Notes: generated by a model not told the origin, from the sequence alone. DNA of 64,000 bases from Pardosa pseudoannulata (GCA_032207245.1 CM063498.1:57539440-57603439), one strand, 5' to 3'. Positions 12,356 through 24,640 are shown, numbered from the stretch's first letter. Program-made: numbers and translations.

Positions 12356-12893
12356 AGAAGTAAGAATAAAACTTTTGTTCTTTATATCTGGGAATTCTTT
12401 ATATGTCTAGTTCGCTATAACGTATTGTCAGTAATAGGAAAGGAATGAAAAGCAGAATTCTCGTACAGTTTTTATAAGCGTAAAAAGCAGAAATTTTATA
12501 AGCATGAATAACCTTTGTAAAGAAAATCTTCTCACATTCCGCGAACTTGTGTACATGTTACATCCCAAATGCGTTTGCAGCACTAAGTCTTAGTGTTAAT
12601 CTTAGGTTAAATCTGCAAGAAAACAAAGATGTGAAATTGTCATTTTTGGTTCAAATCACTAATATATTAGTTTGTTGGCTCCTATAAGACATGCGCTTGA
12701 ATGGCTCCTTGGACAGACCTTCTGATATTTTGTTTCTGTTTTTATAACTGATTTAGGCGGGTAAACTTTACGTTTGAAACGAATAAAATAATGAAAAGCC
12801 TTGCCTTCAGAAACCGATAAAAGAGTATAACGACTGGCAATTAGGTTTTAAGAATTGTAAATTATAACACAAAATTTGTATAATTAATAAATA
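12356..12893. other. Spacer, nothing recognised
   Basis: No coding or repeat structure was identified. Confidence 0.4.
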
Positions 12894-12902
12894 TACAGTC
12901 AA

Positions 12903-13230
12903 ACCTGTCTATCTCGAAAACCTGTCTATGTCGAATTTTTTCAATTTCCCTACATTTTCAATAAAAATTTAACGTATTTTCCAAACCTATCTCAAATTTT
13001 TTTCCCAAACCTGTCTATATCGAAAACCTGTCTATGTCGAATTTTTTCAATTTCCCTACATTTTCAATAAAAATTTAACGTATTTTCCAAACCTATCTCA
13101 AATTTTTTTCCCAAACCTGTCTATATCGAAAACCTGTCTATGTCGAATTTTTTCCAACATTCCTACATTTTCAATAAAAATTTAACGTATTTCCAAACCT
13201 ATCTCAAATTTAAACCTGTCTATATCGTAA
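12903..13230. repeat. 106-bp tandem repeat inside the Tigger end
   Basis: Three copies with exact 106-bp spacing. Each has two CCTGTCTAT(A/G)TCGAA words, a TTTTCAATAAAAATTTAACG block and AACCTATCTCAAATTT. They were formed by amplification of the subterminal region. Confidence 0.85.
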
Positions 13231-13435
13231 AAAAATACAACATTCCAGTTTAGAGCCTTATTGCGTTGACAACGTTCCCATTTCCAGGAAATACACTTCT
13301 AGTTTTCTCTCTCGGGGGGTTATTTGGTCAGGGACTGGGTGGGAATTGTACTAAAAATGCACAGTCGGAGAACAACATCTAAAAGAAACCGAAGAGCAAC
13401 CGGCCGAGGAAACTGATGAAAACCCGAAGGAATGG

Positions 13436-13781
13436 ATGATTATCAGAGAGAAACTGAATACTGACACTTCATTTAAAGATTTTATAGAAGTAGATGAATC
13501 AGTGGTAACGAGCGGAACATTATTAACTGATTCCGAAATTTTAGAAAACGTTCGGGGAACTTCTGATGATGAAGAGGATCATGACAAAGAGGACAACATC
13601 GATGTAGAAAGAGTTGTTACGCCAAAAAAAAGCAGAAAAAGCCATTGAAACCTTAAGAATTTTTCTTGAATCCCAAGAAAATATTGATCAGGACTGTTTC
13701 GCCACTGTGTCAAAACTACAAGAAATTGTCCAATCTAAAAAAGTTTTGCATCTAGTCCTCCTAACGGATTACTTTCTGTAA
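13436..13781 (+). pseudogene. Tigger/jerky-type transposase, C-terminal remnant with frameshift
   Basis: The first frame (13436-13648) is acidic, with SDDEEDHDKEDN around residues 44-55, then stops. The end of the protein continues in another frame: AIETLRIFLESQ at about 13644 onward, then CFATVSKLQEIV and a TAA at 13779-13781. An acidic spacer followed by a helical A-I-x-x-L-x-x-x-L-E motif close to the C-terminus is usual for Tigger/jerky transposases. The break lies at a run of eight A residues (about 13624-13631), a typical slippage site. The DDE core is absent, so the copy is dead. Confidence 0.7.
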
Positions 13782-13929
13782 GGTATGTAAATAAAACTAA
13801 AAGTACTTCAAAATTTCAATCTTTTGTATTGTCTAAAGAAATTTTCTTAGTCTATTTTCATAAAACCTGTGTATCTCGAAATTTGTTTTACTCCCAAGAG
13901 ATTCGACATAGACAGGTTTGACTGTTTGT

Positions 13930-14450
13930 AGATAAATAAGAGGAAAATCCAATTTTAAATCCCAATATTTAAAATTTATAACTAATTTTAAAAAAAAAGT
14001 CAGTTGGGAAAATGTCCGGATTTGAGACACTCTACTGTATTGTCTGGGGCAACTACGGCCATACCTTTATAAATGTACATTGACTCACTGAAAACATTTG
14101 TACAGAAAATTATACGGCATAACTTCTTCAATTATTTTTTTTAAATCAGATAACTAATGTTTTCAAGGAAAATGTCTTTTTGATTTAGATGAAATTCCAA
14201 ACACACTAGAGCTGAAAAATCACTGAAAATTTACTTCATTTGGACCATTTTTATTCTAGTTTATAAGCATTCAGTTGAAAAAATTTTTAATAAAAATGTT
14301 GTTACAACTTAACCAATTAGAAATCATTTTATTTATTTACTCTATTAAAAAAATAAAAGATTTGTTTGTTGACTCATTATGAACTTTCATTAAGACGTGC
14401 TGGTTAAAGACTCTTCCGCTCATCAATCGAACAATCTACGTCCCACGCGA
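13930..14450. other. Spacer, nothing recognised
   Basis: AT-rich with no structure noted. Confidence 0.4.
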
Positions 14451-14452
14451 GA

Positions 14453-14710
14453 ATGGAAAGTTCAGTCAAACTTCCTGCAAACTGTTCTTTTCGTTTCAGG
14501 AATTTTGGAAAGTGCATAGCACACTGTGTACTCCGCCCACTTCTAAGTACTTACGCCTACTGCGGCAGTAGCTATCGACCCGGGGACGCCCACTGGAGGC
14601 GACGACCTCCCGCAAACGGTCCAAAAACAGGAGGCGAAGAAATATCGCTCTTTCGTAAAAACACCGAAACAGTTAACTTTGATACTGAACCTCAGGCAAG
14701 AATCATTTAA
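14453..14710 (+). other. 85-codon open frame in a GC-richer patch, unrecognised
   Basis: ATG-initiated frame with five Cys in its first half and a basic stretch WRRRPPANG near residues 48-56. The patch at 14400-14710 is markedly richer in GC and CpG than its neighbours. I do not recognise a domain. It could be an exon, a decayed gene copy or the GC-rich part of a transposon. No clear splice sites or promoter were seen. Confidence 0.25.
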
Positions 14711-14785
14711 CTTTTCGATTTTTAATTTGAACTGGGTACCTGGGGGCGCTGTTTTTAACTTTTTCTTGCGTAATTGCTTTTTAAG

Positions 14786-15455
<670 letters not shown>

Positions 15456-15632
15456 AGACTATATCATTTTTAGGCTCATCCGCAGTAGGAAACTAGCTTT
15501 ACGACATCCTGTAACGAAATTTTTACCCCTTACCTTTTTATTACTATCTTTCCTTAAACTGGTGTAGTCGTTTAAAACCTTTTCTATACAGAATATAGAT
15601 GAAAAGATCTAAGGAGTTAAAGGTTTGAATGA

Positions 15633-15730
15633 TAGTGGAATGTTTAAGATGCTCTTCTTCGCTAGAAGTTCATGGGCTGAAATCCCACTGCTACATGGAT
15701 GTTTGTAGCCGTTCGAAATGGACTTTAACT
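15633..15730 (+). repeat. Degraded tRNA-derived SINE (family A)
   Basis: GTTCATGGGCTGAAATCCCAC replaces the B-box region, followed by the family-specific CATGGATGTTTGTAGCCGTT and a GGCTTTAA-like tail. The 5' head is eroded. Confidence 0.55.
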
Positions 15731-15734
15731 ATAG

Positions 15735-16556
15735 TAATATATAGTAGTATGTCCTGATCTCGTAGCAAAGCAAAGAAAATATTCTTTTCGAAATTTTCGA
15801 TAAAAGGGTAATCCATGAAGAAGTTAGTAATGAAAATACAGATCCCTCTCATCTTTTATTGACAGAGATTGAATCACTTCAAGCCCTTCAAGTTATGATT
15901 GTATTCATGCTTCAAGCTGTATTTATGCATTGTTAATTTATCTGACAAGGAAAAAATGAATAAACAAACAATAACAATGGATTTCTTTCAATCAATAAAT
16001 TTGAGTTTTAATGCGCGGCTGTAATTTTTTTTCCAGTTTTTCTATACTTTTACAACATTTAACAATTTGATACTTAAAGAAAATATTATTGTGTCTTAAA
16101 CATATCAAACCAACCGTAACTGATTTATTTTTGATTGAAATTATATCATCTCTCGATATATTGATGCATCCTTGTATACTGATAATTTTGTTGGATCTCC
16201 TAAATATTTTTGTATAGAGGTTTTACTTCAATTATTCCCAAAACACTATCCCCTAAATGTTTGGATTACTAGCATTTAAAATGTATAGTTTCTTTTTCAG
16301 TTGAAAGTCGGAAATGGGTATATGATGCATATCAAAGAAACGGAGCCTGTTCAGTCTATTTTTTTAATCTATATTAACAAAATAAACGAGGTAACCAGGA
16401 GGTTTCGTTGAAACCGAGACATTTTTAAGATTTTCATTAATAACTAGGACATCTAAGTAAAGTTTCGTCCTGTCGGGACTGTACAGAGAAAAGCAGGGAT
16501 GTCTGGTCACTTTGTATTACAGTTGAAATATTTAACAAATCTTAATATAGACAAAC
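15735..16556. other. Spacer, nothing recognised
   Basis: No coding or repeat structure noted. Confidence 0.4.
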
Positions 16557-16558
16557 TA

Positions 16559-17660
16559 CAGTCAGGGCGTGATTATCGCACGGGCACTTGGGGCACGTGC
16601 CCTGGGCACGAAAATTTTGTCTAGTGCTTGAAACACATATTAAGTGAGGGAAAATTGCAAACTTACGCTATTATCGTTAAGTTTTAATAAATTATTGTAC
16701 GAGGTAATTGTGCTTGTCATGAACTATATTGTTTCCTATTTACTTTAATTTTACTGTTATTTACCTGATAATTAATTCCCTCAACACACCAGGTGCTCTT
16801 TTTATCCTATGGGTTATTGCACATTTATAAGACAGATTATTAGCAACGTACCTCTATAAACCATTCAATCATCTCATCAGTTTAAATTATTTTTACTTCT
16901 ATTATTATTTATTTTCTGCACCACAGATATTGTGAGTATGACAAGGTAAAAATTAAAAAAAGGCTCACTCTAGGTCTTTAAAAGTCCTTAATTTTTAGCA
17001 TGGCTAAACAGAGATAATAATGATTACGTAAAATGAAAATTTGGTGTTTTTGATTTTGAATATTACTTTAATACTAATTTCTTAAATATGTTTGCTAATT
17101 CAATGTTATAATTTTTATATGACTGTAATTATGATAATAACTTGTCGCTATAAATTTGCATGGGGGTGGAGGGCACAAAAATAGGATTGTGCCCTGGGCA
17201 CAAAAGTATCTTAATCGGGCCTTGACGTCGATTATCCGAAGTAATTGGAACCGATCCTACTTTGGATAATCGAGAATTTATGAATAACCATCTATTTTAA
17301 TATGTAGTATCGTCATTGGTGTGATAACATTCGACTGTTCTTGGACTCGGCAGTATGACTTTCCAAATTTCGAAATGGGGTGTGTTTATGTTTAGAACAG
17401 GTATGTTTGAAAGTGGGGAAGAGTACAATCAATTGTGCTTGCTAGTAGGAATTCTAAAAAAGGGAATTCCAAAATGTTTATCTGTACTCGCAGTTTGGAA
17501 AGGACTGCCTGCATACGAAAGGAATGGGGTAAAAAAGAAAACTTTAAAAATGAATGATTGTAAAGAGAAATTTTTGGATAACAGTAGAAACTGAAAAAAA
17601 AAGATGAAGAAAAAACCGACTTCAGTTAACGGAGAGTTTCGGTTGATCGAGTTCCTACTG
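16559..17660. mobile_element. pogo/Tigger-type element split by a hAT copy
   Basis: The right end, read inward, is CAGTAGGAACTCGATCAACC next to TA (17661-17662). The left end TA-CAGT (16557-16562) is followed at once by the hAT copy, after which ACGTCGATTATCCGAAG resumes as a Tigger-like subterminal sequence. The interior has a short frame (17355-17594) I cannot assign. The hAT copy would have inserted four bases inside the Tigger end. Confidence 0.55.
16563..17224. mobile_element. Non-autonomous hAT element, copy 2 (662 bp)
   Basis: Same family and orientation as 7004-7663 and nearly the same length throughout. The left end is CAGGGCGTGATTATCGCAC and the right end, read inward, is CAAGGCCCGATTAAG. 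The flanking 8-mers (ACTACAGT, ACGTCGAT) agree at only four positions, so the duplication has decayed. Confidence 0.85.
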
Positions 17661-17664
17661 TAAT

Positions 17665-18110
17665 TGAGATCAGAAGCATAGGGGATTCTCGATTTCCATC
17701 CTATATAACTCAAATATGAGATAGCTCACTACAAAACCTGCAGAGAGTCAAACATTTCAAGCTCAAAACTTACCCTATCCCACCACAAGTGCAATGTAGT
17801 TACCCTGGCAAAAAATAAAGGTCACGAGATCTCCTTTAATCTCCAAAATGAGACAAAATAGATCCAGAAACTTGTCTCATCTCAGAAAAAAAAGGAAAAA
17901 AATCCAACATCCAGCCTTTAAAATAATAAAAAAAAAATTAATGCAACCTAACGCATACTTGACTCTTCATCAAGGATCAAGGATCAAAGGAAAGGGAAGG
18001 AGCCACTTTTTTTTTAATTATTAGTTTTTATGGTGAATTATTCCCTTAATTTCCTAATTAAAAAGAAAGTATGCATTTCCAATGAATATTAAACTTGCAT
18101 GTATATTTTT
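17665..18110. other. Spacer, nothing recognised
   Basis: A-rich sequence; ATCAAGGATCAAGGATCAAAGG at about 17969 is a minor repeat. Confidence 0.4.
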
Positions 18111-18120
18111 CTGTGTATGG

Positions 18121-18318
18121 ATTTGCCAAACGATGGTCGATTGGTTAGGGTGCTAGCCTTCGGTACCGGAGTTCGTGGGTTCTAATCCCACAGTGGCATG
18201 GTTGTTCGTAGCCATTAGGAATCGGCTTTAAGCTGTAGGTCCCGGTCTCATTAGTTCTCGTGTTGCAAAAAGTAGACCGTAGCACTCCAAACCAAACTAA
18301 ACCAACCAAACCAACTGT
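18121..18318 (+). repeat. tRNA-derived SINE (family A), full-length-like copy
   Basis: The tRNA-like head contains GGTCGATTGGTTAGGG as an A-box region and GTGGGTTCTAATCCCAC as the B-box arm. A conserved body follows (CGTAGCC, CGGCTTTAAGC, GGTCCCGGTCTCATTAG, TGTTGCAAAAAGTAGACCG) and a CCAAACCAAAC-type tail. CTGTGTATGG is duplicated on both sides (18111-18120 and 18319-18328), as expected for target-primed retroposition. Confidence 0.85.
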
Positions 18319-18429
18319 CTGTGTATGGGTATGCGTGTATAGAGTCGAGGAAAATGTAGATAGTTGAGTACACATTTGAGATATATATAACTACTTGTAT
18401 GAATAACCAGTGAAATAAACGTTGTCCAT

Positions 18430-18640
18430 TATCTTTATATAAAATTCTTCTGTCCGTGTGTTTGTAATAGAACTCCTCCTAAACGGCTGGACTGACTCTG
18501 ATGGAATTTTGTGTGTGCAATTAAGTTGATTCGTGAATGGTTTAGATTCACATTTGGATCCGATAGAAAAAAAAATTATTAAAAATTCAGAATGGCACGC
18601 ATATTGAGATTTTGATAATGCCGTTTCAAAGCCTTCGCTG
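18430..18640 (+). mobile_element. Possible Helitron-type 5' end
   Basis: TCTTTATATAAAATTCTTCTGTCCG and the following CTCCTCCTAAACGGCTGGACTG... GATGGAATTTT resemble the start of arthropod Helitron-like elements. No 3' hairpin/CTRR end was identified, so this is tentative. Confidence 0.35.
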
Positions 18641-18642
18641 CT

Positions 18643-18718
18643 AACTCATCTGTGGCTTTGTGGTCAGAGCAGCGGGCTTCAGTACAAGAAGTTCCAGGAT
18701 CGAATCCCCTTACAGGCG
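18643..18718 (+). repeat. tRNA-like sequence, second type
   Basis: TGTGGCTTTGTGGTCAGAGC (A-box-like) and AGGATCGAATCCCC (B-box arm) are spaced as in a tRNA. It differs from SINE family A and is probably the head of another tRNA-derived repeat. Confidence 0.5.
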
Positions 18719-18913
18719 ATAAGGGAATTTTATTTTTTTCTAATTACGTTTGTGATGACTGTACGCGTGGTGGCGTCAAGTATTTTTAAAAATAATTTTT
18801 TTTTTTACTTTTTCATCAAAATGGTTCAATGTATAATTTATTTAAAAACATTTTACATTTTTTTTAATTTACAGCATTAAAACAGGAAAACGTCTGTCGG
18901 ATCGTCTAGTCTT

Positions 18914-19355
<442 letters not shown>

Positions 19356-19359
19356 AGGT

Positions 19360-19914
19360 TAAACTGAAGTTCAAACGAAAGACTCTGTAAAAGTGTGACT
19401 TGTTCTTTTAGTTTTGAACTACATATGAGATCGCATTCAGCTGTATTAATGTAATTGAAAAAAATCAGAACCTCTAACAATATTTTTCATATTTTAAAAC
19501 GAATGGTCAAACAGGAATTCTCTTCTTTCCTCATACCTCTTATTCATGGAAAGAGCAAATCAGTAAATACGGTATGCATCAATCTTTGAGTACTACAAGA
19601 ATTCCTCCAACGGCATTCTGTCCCGTTTGGCCAATGAGTTAGTTCAACGAACTACCAACAAAATAATAATTTCATTTTTTTATGCCATCAATCATTCCTC
19701 TTGAATGTTGTTGCTGAGGTGGCAATACCATGCAAGATGGGGTTTTTAAGTTTTCCAGTATTGGAGACGATTTATATTTCAAATAATAATTCCTATTTAC
19801 TATGGAACGTGCGTTAGAATTCTCGAAGGTGAAAACCCTAACAACTCGCCTCCGGCCTCCTTTATGATAGGTGTAAAAGCATTCGTAAAAACCACGGCTC
19901 TTAACGAAATTCTC
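19360..19914. other. Spacer, nothing recognised
   Basis: No coding exon or repeat identified. Confidence 0.4.
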
Positions 19915-19928
19915 AAAATTTATAATGG

Positions 19929-20102
19929 TTTGATTTTGGAGCGCTACGGTCTACTTTTTGCAACACGAGGGCTAATGAGACCGGGACCTACTGCTTAAGG
20001 CCGATTCCGAACGGCTACAAACCTCCATGCCATAGTGGGACTCGAACCCACAAACTCCGGTTCCGAATGTCAGCACCTTAACCATTCAGCCATCGTTCGG
20101 CC
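19929..20102 (-). repeat. tRNA-derived SINE (family A) with perfect 14-bp duplication
   Basis: Minus-strand copy with intact head and B-box arm (GTGGGTTCGAGTCCCAC) and body. AAAATTTATAATGG is repeated exactly on both sides (19915-19928 and 20103-20116). The perfect duplication indicates fairly recent insertion. Confidence 0.92.
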
Positions 20103-20119
20103 AAAATTTATAATGGAAA

Positions 20120-20430
20120 CAAATATAGACTCTATATAGTAAATATATTGCTCGAATCTTTTATTGCTTATTATTCTTATAACTATATATAAACATTTAT
20201 AAATGTTTAACTGTTCTTATTAATCTAATTATTTAACTCTTATAAATTTATGAATAAAAATAATAAGAAGTACTATAATAACAATGATATACATTTTAAA
20301 TGCTAACCTAAATTATTTCATACATACAAATGTGTCTGTAGTATCATAAATATTAACCTTAATAATATATAAAATATCCTTCTTAATTTTAATTCCCACC
20401 TTTAAATGTATAATGTTCACTCCTTCTTTT
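20120..20430. other. AT-rich spacer
   Basis: Short AT-rich direct and inverted words only. Confidence 0.4.
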
Positions 20431-20592
20431 AAGATGCCGAAAGGTTAGGGTTTTGCTCTCCGGTACCAGGCTTCGTGGGTTCGAATCCCACTTCTGGCAT
20501 GGATGTTCGCAATTGGCTTTAAGCAACAAATCTGGATCTCACTAGCCCTCGTATAGCAAAAAAAGTAAACAGTAGTCCTCCAAACAAACAAA
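20431..20592 (+). repeat. tRNA-derived SINE (family A), 5'-eroded copy
   Basis: Retains TTCGTGGGTTCGAATCCCAC and CATGGATGTTCGCA and a body with partial deletion (about 15 bp missing around the CGTAGCCGTTCGG region). The tRNA head is shortened at its start. Confidence 0.8.
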
Positions 20593-20599
20593 CTTTTTT

Positions 20600-21275
20600 A
20601 ATCCATAGCATGTCCAGCGAATTAACCTCTTAAAAGTTGATTCTGCAGATGTTATATGTTTAATTTCCCTAGCAAACTAACCATTGGATATCAGTAGATA
20701 TATTATTAGTCAGATTTCATCCAATAACGACACTATTTGGAACTGTTTTTGTATGGTAAACAGCACATCTTAGCTGGATCTAGTTCCGCGTTTTGCGCAC
20801 AATGTGGGCAGAATATTTTCCCCAAGTTCTTGCCCGTTTTCAATATGCCTATTTCATTAACCGTTTAAAAATAAAACTGGCATGCGACTGCATTATTTTA
20901 AAGCAATGACTCCCAAATTTTTCACCCATGGACCTTTTCTCATAGCAAATACCTTGCCGTGAACCCTTAAGTGAAATAACCTTATACAATAAATAACAAA
21001 ATTGCAATTTCAACTTTGATGTTTTAATAGTAAAAATAAAATATAAATAAAACATTTTGATATTTAAAGTACTACCATTTTTAATTTATGACCATGAGAT
21101 TTAAATTACAAAATATTATTTTTCAAAAATACTAATGGCATGTTAAGCTTGGTGGATCGATATGAATTTATGTCCTGTTCCATGCAAATCTCTCTGAGCT
21201 CTAATTTCCAGTGGATTAAATTTTTTTTCATGATGAGCCTCATAACTGATCTAAATTCACATTCTGCTTAATGCC
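20600..21275. other. Spacer, nothing recognised
   Basis: A 68-codon minus-strand frame (20849-21055) has no recognisable domain. Confidence 0.4.
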
Positions 21276-21279
21276 ACGG

Positions 21280-21540
21280 TAGACCATTTGAAAAAAGCGT
21301 CAATCTTATAACCGGAGGGTTGTGAGTTCGAGGCTCAAGCAGACCAAAAATTCACCGTGTTCATCAATAGTGGCTAGGGCACGTAAAATAGATCTGTGGT
21401 CACAAAGTTTTCCAAGTATCACACAATGCATTTGAAGGTGGAAGACTAAGCTTGGGGTTATTCTACTTGATCACTATTTCTAAATTACGTAGACCCAGCA
21501 GGGGCAATGCTACTCGCCCCTGTACTAACAATGTAACATT
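21280..21540 (+). repeat. Probable SINE with tRNA-like B box (family B)
   Basis: GTGAGTTCGAGGCTCA forms a B-box arm at about 21328, preceded by a degenerate A-box region. It is followed by about 180 bp of non-AT-rich body ending near GTACTAACAATGTAACATT. It is unlike family A. Only one copy occurs in the window. Confidence 0.45.
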
Positions 21541-21624
21541 TCTTAAGCTACGCTTATTTCCTGGGTTTTGCTAAATGAGTAATAGCTCCGCAATCGTGTT
21601 TGAGATCAAAATATCTGCCTGTCT

Positions 21625-22003
21625 TGCCAGCTGCATTGGAGAAAAACGATTTACTAAATAAGAAATTTGGAAACTGCTTCTTTATAGATATATCTCATAA
21701 AGCAATATATAAAATCGCTATCTGTTTGGTTTGTAGAATTTTTACTATCCTTGTTCAAACAGCTCTTAATTAGTGAATGATTCAGTAAGTTGCTCGTGTA
21801 TCACTAACCACTATTTTCTCCAATGCCAGCTGCATTGGAGAAAAACTTTTTACTAAATAAGAAATTTGGAAACTGTTTATAGATATATCTCATAAAGCAA
21901 TATATAAAATCGGTATCTGTTTTGTTAGTAGAATTTTTATTATCCTTGTTCAAACAGCTCTTAATTAGTGAATGATTCAGTAAGTTGCTCCTGTATCACT
22001 ATG
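21625..22003. repeat. Direct duplication of a ~199-bp unit
   Basis: TGCCAGCTGCATTGGAGAAA begins at 21625 and again at 21824. The following ~180 bp match closely up to CAGTAAGTTGCTC(G/C)TGTATCACTA. The two copies differ by a few substitutions and one short indel. Confidence 0.9.
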
Positions 22004-22009
22004 GATTTA

Positions 22010-22900
22010 TCTGAGGTTGTGAATTTTCTTGCAAAAGGATTCAACGCTTAATTGCGGACAACCAAGTATAGAATGTCAGAAATCTTTGTTTAAGGCCACA
22101 ATAAAGATACATTAAAAGTTCACAATAAGCAAACAAATCTGTATTTCGTTTTAAGTAAGCAGGTTTAAAAAGTAGCTACCAATTTATTTATTTGCTATTT
22201 ATTTTAACTTTTTATAAGAAGAAAAAGGGTCAAAATAATTTTAGTTTAGATAAAATTTTTGTGGATCCCAAACGTTTTCCACTTACCCGAAATAGAAGAT
22301 TTATCATTACAATTGTTATGAATGAAACGGGATTTCTATAAAACATCATATAAATGTAAATGGCGTATAAATGAGAAACGTATAAGTAGTGCATTACAGC
22401 ATTTTTAAATTTACTTATCTTTGCAGATTTCAAAGCAATTTCTTTGAAATACTATGTAATTGTGATGTGTTTATAAAGTAAATAAAACCAAATTGTGGCT
22501 CTCTTTGACAGCTGGCATATAACATAAAAATTAGTTAATGGTTTGAAATGCATAATTTGTCAGTATGTAATTACAGAAATATTTTAGTTATTTTGTACAG
22601 AAAAAATTAGATGTTTTTACAGTCATTTTTCTCTTTTAATATTGTCTCTAAATTTACGGGAGAGTAACTAAGTTTTATTATAAAGTTTGAAATTATTCCA
22701 TATTTAAAAATGGACAAACTATTTATTAAAGGGATACGCATGGAAGAATTTTAAGAAAAGTTACTTTTGAAAAAATTTATAATTAATAACATTTAAAATA
22801 ATTAATATCTGGAAATTCAAACCAATTTTATATAATTATATTGCTAATGATACATTAAATTTTCAATAAGATTGATCAAAAAACGTATCAAATTATTTTT
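22010..22900. other. AT-rich spacer
   Basis: No gene seen. Diverged TACATTAAATTTTCAAT words from about 22850 foreshadow the satellite that follows. Confidence 0.4.
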
Positions 22901-22904
22901 TTTT

Positions 22905-24440
22905 AATGTATCTTCGCCTTATGTCAAAGCCAAAGGTAGCTTCAGTAGTCTGTAACCTGACATGAGAGTAAAATTATGAAGTGGTGCAAAATTATCAAAG
23001 TAAAATCAGAAAAAATCGCCTTGTAGTTTTTGAATCAATAAGTAAACTGTGTAAAAAACTCTAAAAAATAATTAAACAATCTAATTTTATGCACTAATGA
23101 CTATAAAACTATCAAAGAAGCTACTAATGATACATTGAATATTTTACTTTTAACTTTTTAATGATACATTAAAAATTTTCAAGGCACATTGAAAATTTAA
23201 TGTAAGCTGCTAATTATACATTAAATTTTCAATGAAACTGACCAAAACCTATCAAATAGTTTGTTAAGGATACATTAAAAATTTTCAATGCTCATTGAAA
23301 ATTTGATGTAAGCTGCTAATTATACATTAAATTTTCAATGAAACTGATCAAAACCTATCAAATAGTTTGTTAAGGATACATTAAAAATTTTCAATGCACA
23401 TTGAAAATCTAATGTAAGCTGCTAATTATACATCAAATTTTCAATGAAACTGATCAAAACCTATCAAATAGTTTGTTAAGGATACATTAAAAATTTTCAA
23501 TGCTCATTGAAAATCTAATGTAAGCTGCTAATTATACATCAAATTTTCAATGAAACTGATCAAAACCTATCAAATAGTTTGTTAAGGATACATTAAAAAT
23601 TTTCAATGCTCATTGAAAATTTGATGTAAGCTGCTAATTATACATTAAATTTTCAATGAAACTGACCAAAACCTATCAAATAGTTTGTTAAGGATACATT
23701 AAAAATTTTCAATGCACATTGAAAATTTGATGTAAGCTGCTAATTATACATTAAATTTTCAATGAAACTGGCCAAAACCTATCAAATAGTTTGTTAAGGA
23801 TACATTAAAAATTTTCAATGCTCATTGAAAATCTAATGTAAGCTGCTAATTATACATCAAATTTTCAATGAAACTGATCAAAACCTATCAAATAGTTTGT
23901 TAAGGATACATTAAAAATTTTCAATGCTCATTGAAAATTTTGATGTAAGCTTCTTATTATACATTAAATTTTCAATGAAACTGACCAAAACCTATCAAAT
24001 AGTTTGTTAAGGATACATTAAAAATTTTCAATGCACATTGAAAATTTGATGTAAGCTGCTAATTATACATTAAATTTTCAATGAAACTGGCCAAAACCTA
24101 TCAAATAGTTTGTTAAGGATACATTAAAAATTTTCAATGCACATTGAAAATTTGATGTAAGCTGCTAATTATACATCAATTTTTCAATGAAACTGATCAA
24201 AACCTATCAAATAGTTTGTTAAAATTGTCGCTTTATGATAAGGCCGAACGAATACTCCGGTGCTCTGCACTCCCGTATGGAGTAAAAATATCTAAGGTGC
24301 AAAATGGCCAGAAACAAAATCACTATTGAGTTTCTGAATTAGACAGAAAATTCTCTGTAAAAAAATTCTAAAAATAACTAAGCAATTTAATTTTATGCAC
24401 TTATGACCACAAAACTTTCAAAAAACCCACTCCAATAATG
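22905..24440. repeat. 106-bp satellite array with flanking direct repeats
   Basis: The anchor CCTATCAAATAGTTTGTTAA recurs at 23248, 23354, 23460, 23566, 23672, 23778, 23884, 23991, 24097 and 24203, a spacing of 106 bp (one 107). Each unit contains an internal inverted pair (AAATTTTCAATG / CATTGAAAATTT). The array is bracketed by a direct repeat: a ~200-bp sequence at about 22913-23125 resembles 24229-24440 (shared TAATTTTATGCACT.ATGAC and CTAAAAA.TAA words). The array thus looks like the amplified core of a larger unit. Confidence 0.92.
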
Positions 24441-24498
24441 TTTGCTAACAGCAGAGATTTAGAAACTATTTTACTAAATAGAAAATCCTCTAGTAAAT

Positions 24499-24640
24499 CT
24501 GGCGTAGCGAAGGGGAGGCTGTGGAGATTGTAACCCCCATGAGGATATCTGTTTCTATGTATTATATATGTGTAAAGATTTCTATATTAATTTCGAGATA
24601 GGGATAAAATCCCCTAAAAAAATATCTCGCTACGCCCCTG
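24499..24640. mobile_element. Possible short hAT MITE
   Basis: The right end, read inward, is CAGGGGCGTAGCGAG, a common hAT terminus. The left end CTGGCGTAGCGAAG is a mutated match. The total is about 142 bp. No clean 8-bp duplication is visible. Confidence 0.45.

Larger units (their letters stand above)
12896..13924 (+). mobile_element. pogo/Tigger-type element with amplified left end
   Basis: The left end is CAGTCAAACCTGTCTAT and the right end is its inverse (ATAGACAGGTTTGACTG). A TA precedes the left end; the right TA is mutated. A 106-bp unit with the subterminal CCTGTCTATGTCGAA word is repeated three times (anchor AAAACCTGTCTATG at 12917, 13023, 13129). The element encloses a transposase remnant at 13436-13781. 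It is internally deleted relative to complete Tigger elements of 2 kb or more. Confidence 0.8.

Noticed and set aside
18145..18375. Minus-strand 76-codon frame with HCGIRTHELRYRRLAP
   Set aside because: It is the reverse translation of a tRNA-derived SINE, a common false gene call.
23160..24225. Regular repeats with spacers, superficially CRISPR-like
   Set aside because: The full 106-bp unit is repeated with no variable spacers. It is a eukaryotic satellite.
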